This document shows positions 21,181-24,967 of a stretch of 24,967 nt of DNA, in pieces. Location of the stretch: NCBI GenBank assembly GCA_900545405.1, contig UQYT01000036.1, forward strand, positions 1 through 24,967, written 5' to 3'. Made by a program: the position numbers and the translations under genes. The notes beneath the pieces are model-generated. The model was not told where the DNA came from. It saw nothing but the letters and a program-made list of their open reading frames with translations, and did no database searches. How positions within the stretch are numbered: the stretch's first letter is position 1; every line of letters starts with the position of its first letter. The stretch comes from an uncultured Eubacteriales bacterium. GTDB lineage: Bacteria; Bacillota; Clostridia; Oscillospirales; Oscillospiraceae.

Positions 21181-23409
21181 TCAGTATTGCAGCTTGTCCC
21201 AGTCGGGGTCTGCGAGCTTGGCGGTCCACTGCTCGATGTCGCCTATCCAGCGGTAGTCGTGGCTGTTCGTGGCCTCCTGGATCTGGGCGTAGTACCAGAC
21301 GCCGGTGTCGGCGTTGTCGGGCCAGGTGTTCATCTGGGCGACAGGGAGGAGGTGGTCGGTGTCGGGCGCGCGGCCGAGGGTGCGGTTGATGATGGTGCAG
21401 GCCTCGGCGCGGGTGATGGTCGCATCGGGGCGGAAGACGTTCCCGCCGTAGCCCTCGATGAGGCCGAGCTCCGCCGCGACGGCGACGTAGTTGGCGTACC
21501 AGGCGCTGCCGCGCACGTCGACGAAGCCGTTGACCGCGTAGACGTCGGCCCAGTCAAAGAAGCTGACGGCGATCTTGGCGAACTCGGCGCGGGTGATGGA
21601 GGCGTTGGGACGGAAGGTGCCGTCCTCGTAGCCGCCGAGTATGCCCATGTTGCTGAGGGTGGAGACGGCGATGTTGTACCAGCTTCCGGCGGCGACGTCG
21701 GAGTAGGCGTTGGCCTCGCTCCAGAAGCGCTCGCGCGCGCCGTCGGTGAGCAGGCGGAAGAAGATAGTCGCCACCTCCGCGCGAGTGATGCCCGCGCCGG
21801 GCTTCACCGTGCCGTCAGAGTAGCCGATGATGTAGGAGACGTGGTCCGTAGTGTTCAGCCAGTTCGGAGTGTAGTCGGGCTCCGAGGGCTCCGTGGGCGT
21901 CTCCGGCGTGGTGATGGGCGGGATGTAGGGGGGAAGTTCCTTTTCAAAAACCGCGGTAATTTTTACATTTTCCTCAGGCATAATGAACTTGTTGTCGGTT
22001 ATCTGGATGCCGCCTGAGACGACCTGCCATCCTGCAAATGAATATCCATCGTTTGGTGTGGCGGTCAGTGATATGGTGGTACCGGCTTCGGCAGATGTTA
22101 GGTCTGCGTAGGCCGTACCATAGTCCGGATCATTTACGCTGACCTCGATGGTATAGCTTACCTTATCGCCGTGCGCGGCCTTTAGCGCCGTGCCGGGCTC
22201 AACCTCCTGCGCGGCAATGGGCATGATGTAGGGCTCAACGCCCTCGCCGCCTAGCGTCCATCTATCAGTGGGGTTGTCGGAGTTCAAACCGTCTATATGC
22301 CAGCTTTCTATCTCCCGGCTCGTGCTGGTGAGTATCAGGCCGCTGGGCGGGTCATAGAAGATGGGCACGGAGCCGCTGAAGTAGAGATCATCCCCTGCCA
22401 CGTCGGCTGTGTTGTTATGTATTTTGACGTCGTCGGCGATGGTGAGGTCGCCTTGATAAAGACATATTCCGCCGCCGTAATTTGCCGTGCAGTTAGTTAT
22501 CTCAGTATCGGAGATGTCAACAGAGGCTTCTGTGGAGGTGGTATAGATGAAAATTGCGCCGCCATACCCATTTTCCTCTGAAACTGCTGAGCAGCCGCTG
22601 ATGGTCAGCCCACTAATATCTATTAAGGCCGGGGAGGAACTGCTATAGCATATTGCGCCACCGCCGTACCAGTTGTCGCTGCAATTTGATATTGTGCCGC
22701 CTGATATGTTCAGGTTAGGATGCTGTTCAGGTTCATGGCCGATTACTCCGCTAGGGCTCACACCTATGGCGCCGCCGTTCCAGCCTGAGCATTTGTCAAT
22801 AACTCCGTTGTACATATTAAAGGCGGAGTATTCTGTGACGAGCACCGCTCCGGACACAGAGGCCCAGTTCACACATTCCGTTATCAGACCGCCGTACATG
22901 TTGAATTCCGAGCGGCCTTTTAGCTGCACACCGGCGCACTGACCGCCGGAGCTCGACGGGCCCAGCGTGACGTTGTCGTACATGTTCAGGACGCAGCTGT
23001 CTGAGAGCGCGATGAGTGCCTGGGTGTGGATGGCGATCGTGTCGGGGTTGGCGCATATGACGAGCGTTTCGCCGTAATCATTGGCGCCAAGCTCAAGGAC
23101 CGTGCCGTTGGAGAGGGATATGCTGTTGCTGACGGCGAGGCTGTGGCCCTCGCCCAGCAGACGGATAGTTTTGCCGCTGTCGAGCGTGAGCCCGGAGTTG
23201 AGTTTTACATCCCCGAGCAGCTTGATGCTGCCGCCATCCTTCACCTTGCTGAAGGCATCGGCTATATTGCCAGTCTCCCAGCCACTGGCGGTCTCATATT
23301 CGGCGTCTGCTGCCGGTGCTCCGGACGCCAGGGCTGTTACCGACATGGCGGCCAGCAGAATTGCGAGGATCAGCGTGAACCTTAAGAGCGTCCATCGCGG
23401 TTTCTTCAT
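21181..23409 (-). CDS. Secreted beta-helix protein with three SLH domains
   Basis: Surface protein of 742 residues. A signal peptide (about 1-28, MKKPRWTLLRFTLILAILL, ending ALASG) is followed by a Gly/Asn/Ser-rich right-handed beta-helix region (about 55-340) with repeated turns such as GGTISNCSDNWYGGGAI. An InlB-like B-repeat follows (about 422-490, SLTATPNDGYSFAGW). After a Pro-rich linker come three SLH domains (about 515-690; GYSDGTVKPGAGITRAE, GYEDGTFRPNASITRAE, GYGGNVFRPDATITRAE), which anchor proteins to pyruvylated wall polymers. ATG 23409 has aggaggt 7 bases upstream; the open frame further up is not used. The SLH part is GC-rich like the genome, while the beta-helix part is clearly less so, hinting at mosaic origin. 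It may bind or process polysaccharide, or act as an adhesin. Confidence 0.9.
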   Translation of the reverse strand: MKKPRWTLLRFTLILAILLAAMSVTALASGAPAADAEYETASGWETGNIADAFSKVKDGGSIKLLGDVKLNSGLTLDSGKTIRLLGEGHSLAVSNSISLSNGTVLELGANDYGETLVICANPDTIAIHTQALIALSDSCVLNMYDNVTLGPSSSGGQCAGVQLKGRSEFNMYGGLITECVNWASVSGAVLVTEYSAFNMYNGVIDKCSGWNGGAIGVSPSGVIGHEPEQHPNLNISGGTISNCSDNWYGGGAICYSSSSPALIDISGLTISGCSAVSEENGYGGAIFIYTTSTEASVDISDTEITNCTANYGGGICLYQGDLTIADDVKIHNNTADVAGDDLYFSGSVPIFYDPPSGLILTSTSREIESWHIDGLNSDNPTDRWTLGGEGVEPYIMPIAAQEVEPGTALKAAHGDKVSYTIEVSVNDPDYGTAYADLTSAEAGTTISLTATPNDGYSFAGWQVVSGGIQITDNKFIMPEENVKITAVFEKELPPYIPPITTPETPTEPSEPDYTPNWLNTTDHVSYIIGYSDGTVKPGAGITRAEVATIFFRLLTDGARERFWSEANAYSDVAAGSWYNIAVSTLSNMGILGGYEDGTFRPNASITRAEFAKIAVSFFDWADVYAVNGFVDVRGSAWYANYVAVAAELGLIEGYGGNVFRPDATITRAEACTIINRTLGRAPDTDHLLPVAQMNTWPDNADTGVWYYAQIQEATNSHDYRWIGDIEQWTAKLADPDWDKLQY

Positions 23410-23450
23410 CTTGTGTACCTCCTGATAGAATAATAAAAACAACCAACAAG

Positions 23451-23651
23451 TCACGATTTTGCTTTCACCACCCCGGTGCACACGGGACATCCGGTACCGC
23501 AGACGGACCGCGAATATACCGCAGCTCGCCATACATGCCCGTGCTCGCAGCGCCACCAGACCATCCTGTGACTTCCAGGCGTGACCATCTCCGGCCGGAG
23601 CGGCAGATTCAGCTCCTCAGCCCACTGGCCCAGCAGCCCTTCCCTTAGCAT
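23451..23651 (-). CDS. Small treble-clef zinc-finger protein (DUF4379-like)
   Basis: A 66-residue protein with LLGQWAEELN (6-15), TPGSHRMVWWRCEHGHVW (24-41) and a closing GCPVCTG (54-60). This is the W-x-C...GH...W...CPxC pattern of the treble-clef repeats grouped as DUF4379, usually found in tandem and sometimes next to nuclease-like domains. Only one copy is present here, so it may be a stand-alone finger or a remnant of a larger gene. GAGGGGGG lies about 9 bases before ATG 23651. It ends 41 bases before the SLH gene on the same strand and may share its transcript. Function unknown. Confidence 0.65.
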   Translation of the reverse strand: MLREGLLGQWAEELNLPLRPEMVTPGSHRMVWWRCEHGHVWRAAVYSRSVCGTGCPVCTGVVKAKS

Positions 23652-23917
23652 TAAGGCATACCCCCCTCAATGACTGAACTAACTGTCATAATGAATGCTC
23701 AAAGATAGAGATCAGCAAATTGACGTCAGAATATAGAAACTAGCTGCGCTCTTAAAAGCAACAATAGCGGAAAAAGCCCCGGATTTCCATAGTTTGAGCG
23801 AATGTGACGAACCAGTGACAATTGGGCGGGGAGGCAAAATTTTCTCTTGGCTGTTAATGCTATGGCCATGCCACGCGGAGTCAAATGTAAAAATGTGCAC
23901 TTTTGATTCCCGCTGCA
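23652..23917. other. AT-rich intergenic region without a recognisable gene
   Basis: This stretch is distinctly richer in A and T than most of the window and continues the AT-rich 3' part of the MerR gene. No convincing ORF, tRNA, terminator or repeat is seen. It must contain the promoter for the zinc-finger/SLH genes if they are transcribed on their own, but no confident -35/-10 pair is visible. Confidence 0.5.
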
Positions 23918-24856
23918 TCAAGCTGAAATATATATATTATTTCTACGAAATAATAAAAGATTTAACGCGTAGATTATTCCTGCATCCTGCCGAATATTAG
24001 CAAATATAGCTAAATTGCTTAAAATAGCCTTCTGATATCGGCAGTTTACACAAATTACAATCAGGAATTCTGAGGTGTCGCTGGTGAAGCCCTGGTCTAT
24101 CATGGTTATCTCCAGCGCGGGGCCGTCCGGGGTGCGGGCGGTGCGGTCCAGGTAGTCGAAGAGGCGCTTGTAGTTGGCCGCGGCCTGGTCGTGGCCGCCG
24201 GCGAAGCGCAGGGAGGCGCCCCAGGTCTCCGGCAGCTCCAGCACCGTGCCGCTGTGCTCCTCGTTCTCCTCGAGCACGACGAAGATGAAGTCGCAGGGCC
24301 GCGCCGTGCGCCGGCGGAGCGAGTCCGCCGAGAGCCCCACGCCTATCTTGCCCAGGAACACCAGCGCGCGGTTGTCCTCGCCCGCCAGCTCGCGGATGGC
24401 CAGCTGCAGCGCCGTGTCGTCCGCGGGGTCCAGGCGGCGGCTAAGCACCGCCAGCCGCCGCGCGGGCAGGGTCTGCTCCGTCACGGCGCCCAGGCTCTGG
24501 CTCCGGCCCCGGTCTATCTGGCTGAGCCGGTTCTCAATCTGCTTTTCCACGGCCCCCAGCTCCGAGAGCTGACGCCGCACCTGCGTGAGCTGCAGCTCCA
24601 GGAGCCTCTTGATGTCCGCGAGGCTCCTGTTGTTCACAAAGGAGGATATCTCCGAGAGCGGCAGGCCCAGCTTGCGCAGATAGCGGATGGTGTCCAGCGT
24701 CTCAAACTGCCGGGTGCTGTAATACCGGTAGCCCGTCTGCTCGTCCGTGTACTCGGGCGCGAGCAGGCCGAGCTTCTCGTAGTGGCGCAGGCTGCTGACG
24801 CTGATGTGGAAGATCTTCGACATCTCGCCTATCTTGAAGAGGCCGCTGGTCCTCAT
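23918..24856 (-). CDS. MerR-family transcriptional regulator with altered C-terminus
   Basis: A 312-residue regulator. The N-terminal winged helix (about 6-75) reads KIGEMSKIFHISVSSLRHYEKLGLLAPEYTDEQTGYRYYS. A coiled-coil dimerisation helix follows (about 85-115), then a BmrR/GyrI-like effector-binding domain (about 125-280). ATG 24856 has gggagg 7 bases upstream. Such proteins usually end soon after a final strand like SEFLIEI. Here the frame runs on for about 45 residues (CVNCRYQKAILSNLAIF...) coded by abruptly AT-rich DNA from about 24063 downward. The tail is probably a non-native extension from a junction that removed the original stop. It starts about 35 bases after the glutamate dehydrogenase gene on the same strand. 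Confidence 0.85.
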   Translation of the reverse strand: MRTSGLFKIGEMSKIFHISVSSLRHYEKLGLLAPEYTDEQTGYRYYSTRQFETLDTIRYLRKLGLPLSEISSFVNNRSLADIKRLLELQLTQVRRQLSELGAVEKQIENRLSQIDRGRSQSLGAVTEQTLPARRLAVLSRRLDPADDTALQLAIRELAGEDNRALVFLGKIGVGLSADSLRRRTARPCDFIFVVLEENEEHSGTVLELPETWGASLRFAGGHDQAAANYKRLFDYLDRTARTPDGPALEITMIDQGFTSDTSEFLIVICVNCRYQKAILSNLAIFANIRQDAGIIYALNLLLFRRNNIYISA

Positions 24857-24890
24857 AGCCCTGCCTCCCGCGAGTTCACGCTCCGGCGTA

Positions 24891-24967
24891 TTACACCACG
24901 CCCTGGGCCATCATGGCGGCGGCGACTTTCAGGAAGCCTGCCACGTTGGCGCCGACCATCAGGTCGC
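24891..24967 (-). CDS. gdhA: Glutamate dehydrogenase, C-terminal end (partial)
   Basis: The last 24 codons before TAA read DLMVGANVAGFLKVAAAMMA plus QGVV, which fits the conserved C-terminus of hexameric glutamate dehydrogenase (GANIAGFxKVADAMxAQG). The enzyme interconverts glutamate and 2-oxoglutarate plus ammonia. The rest of the gene lies beyond the right edge. No terminator is visible between it and the MerR gene, so read-through is possible. Confidence 0.75.
   Translation of the reverse strand, partial: DLMVGANVAGFLKVAAAMMAQGVV

Noticed and set aside
23410..23556. 49-codon N-terminal extension of the SLH protein
   Set aside because: The ATG at 23409 has an ideal ribosome-binding site and begins a signal peptide; the extension overlaps the zinc-finger gene.

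Overview
The window looks like chromosome from an endospore-forming, GC-rich anaerobic member of the Clostridia, plausibly an Oscillospiraceae-type gut bacterium (inference). The grounds are a complete spoIIIA sporulation operon, ferredoxin-linked 2-oxoacid metabolism, an S-layer-homology (SLH) protein, Gram-positive ribosome-binding sites, and GC-rich structured intergenic repeats.

Layout. 1-4883 (minus strand): spoIIIAA to spoIIIAH, eight genes mostly joined by ATGA overlaps, encoding the mother-cell side of the SpoIIIA-SpoIIQ channel. The operon is flanked by two inverted copies (1-229 and 4920-5143) of a repeat made of a multi-hairpin module plus a terminator-like hairpin. 4884-6059 holds no credible gene. 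It carries a composite element (5088-5975) with perfect 22-bp terminal inverted repeats and two tandem units of about 422 bp, each itself built as an imperfect palindrome. 6060-10158 (plus): a tight four-gene operon of a UPF0371 (DUF1846) protein, an MFS transporter, a compact IorA-like iron-sulfur protein that has lost the usual thiamine-diphosphate residues, and a Smr-domain protein. 10211-10284: tRNA-Gly(TCC) with its own promoter and terminator.

10502-19527 (plus): an IclR regulator and a catabolic cluster: MFS transporter, four-subunit 2-oxoacid:ferredoxin oxidoreductase (Vor/Kor type), sodium:solute symporter interrupted by an in-frame amber codon, D-2-hydroxyacid dehydrogenase and two-subunit CoA-transferase. 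Together these could import a 2-hydroxy or 2-oxo acid, oxidise it to the oxoacid, decarboxylate it to an acyl-CoA with reduced ferredoxin, and swap the CoA onto a carboxylate for ATP synthesis. The substrate cannot be read from sequence.

19725-24967: a MATE exporter (plus), a bidirectional terminator, then minus-strand genes: a beta-helix/SLH surface protein, a small treble-clef zinc protein, a MerR regulator whose 3' end runs into abruptly AT-rich DNA, and the last codons of glutamate dehydrogenase.

The observations most worth a second look are the palindromic composite element, the degenerate IorA-like protein and its operon, the amber-split symporter, the SpoIIIAG that lacks its usual beta-rich insert, and the 2-hydroxyacid cluster.
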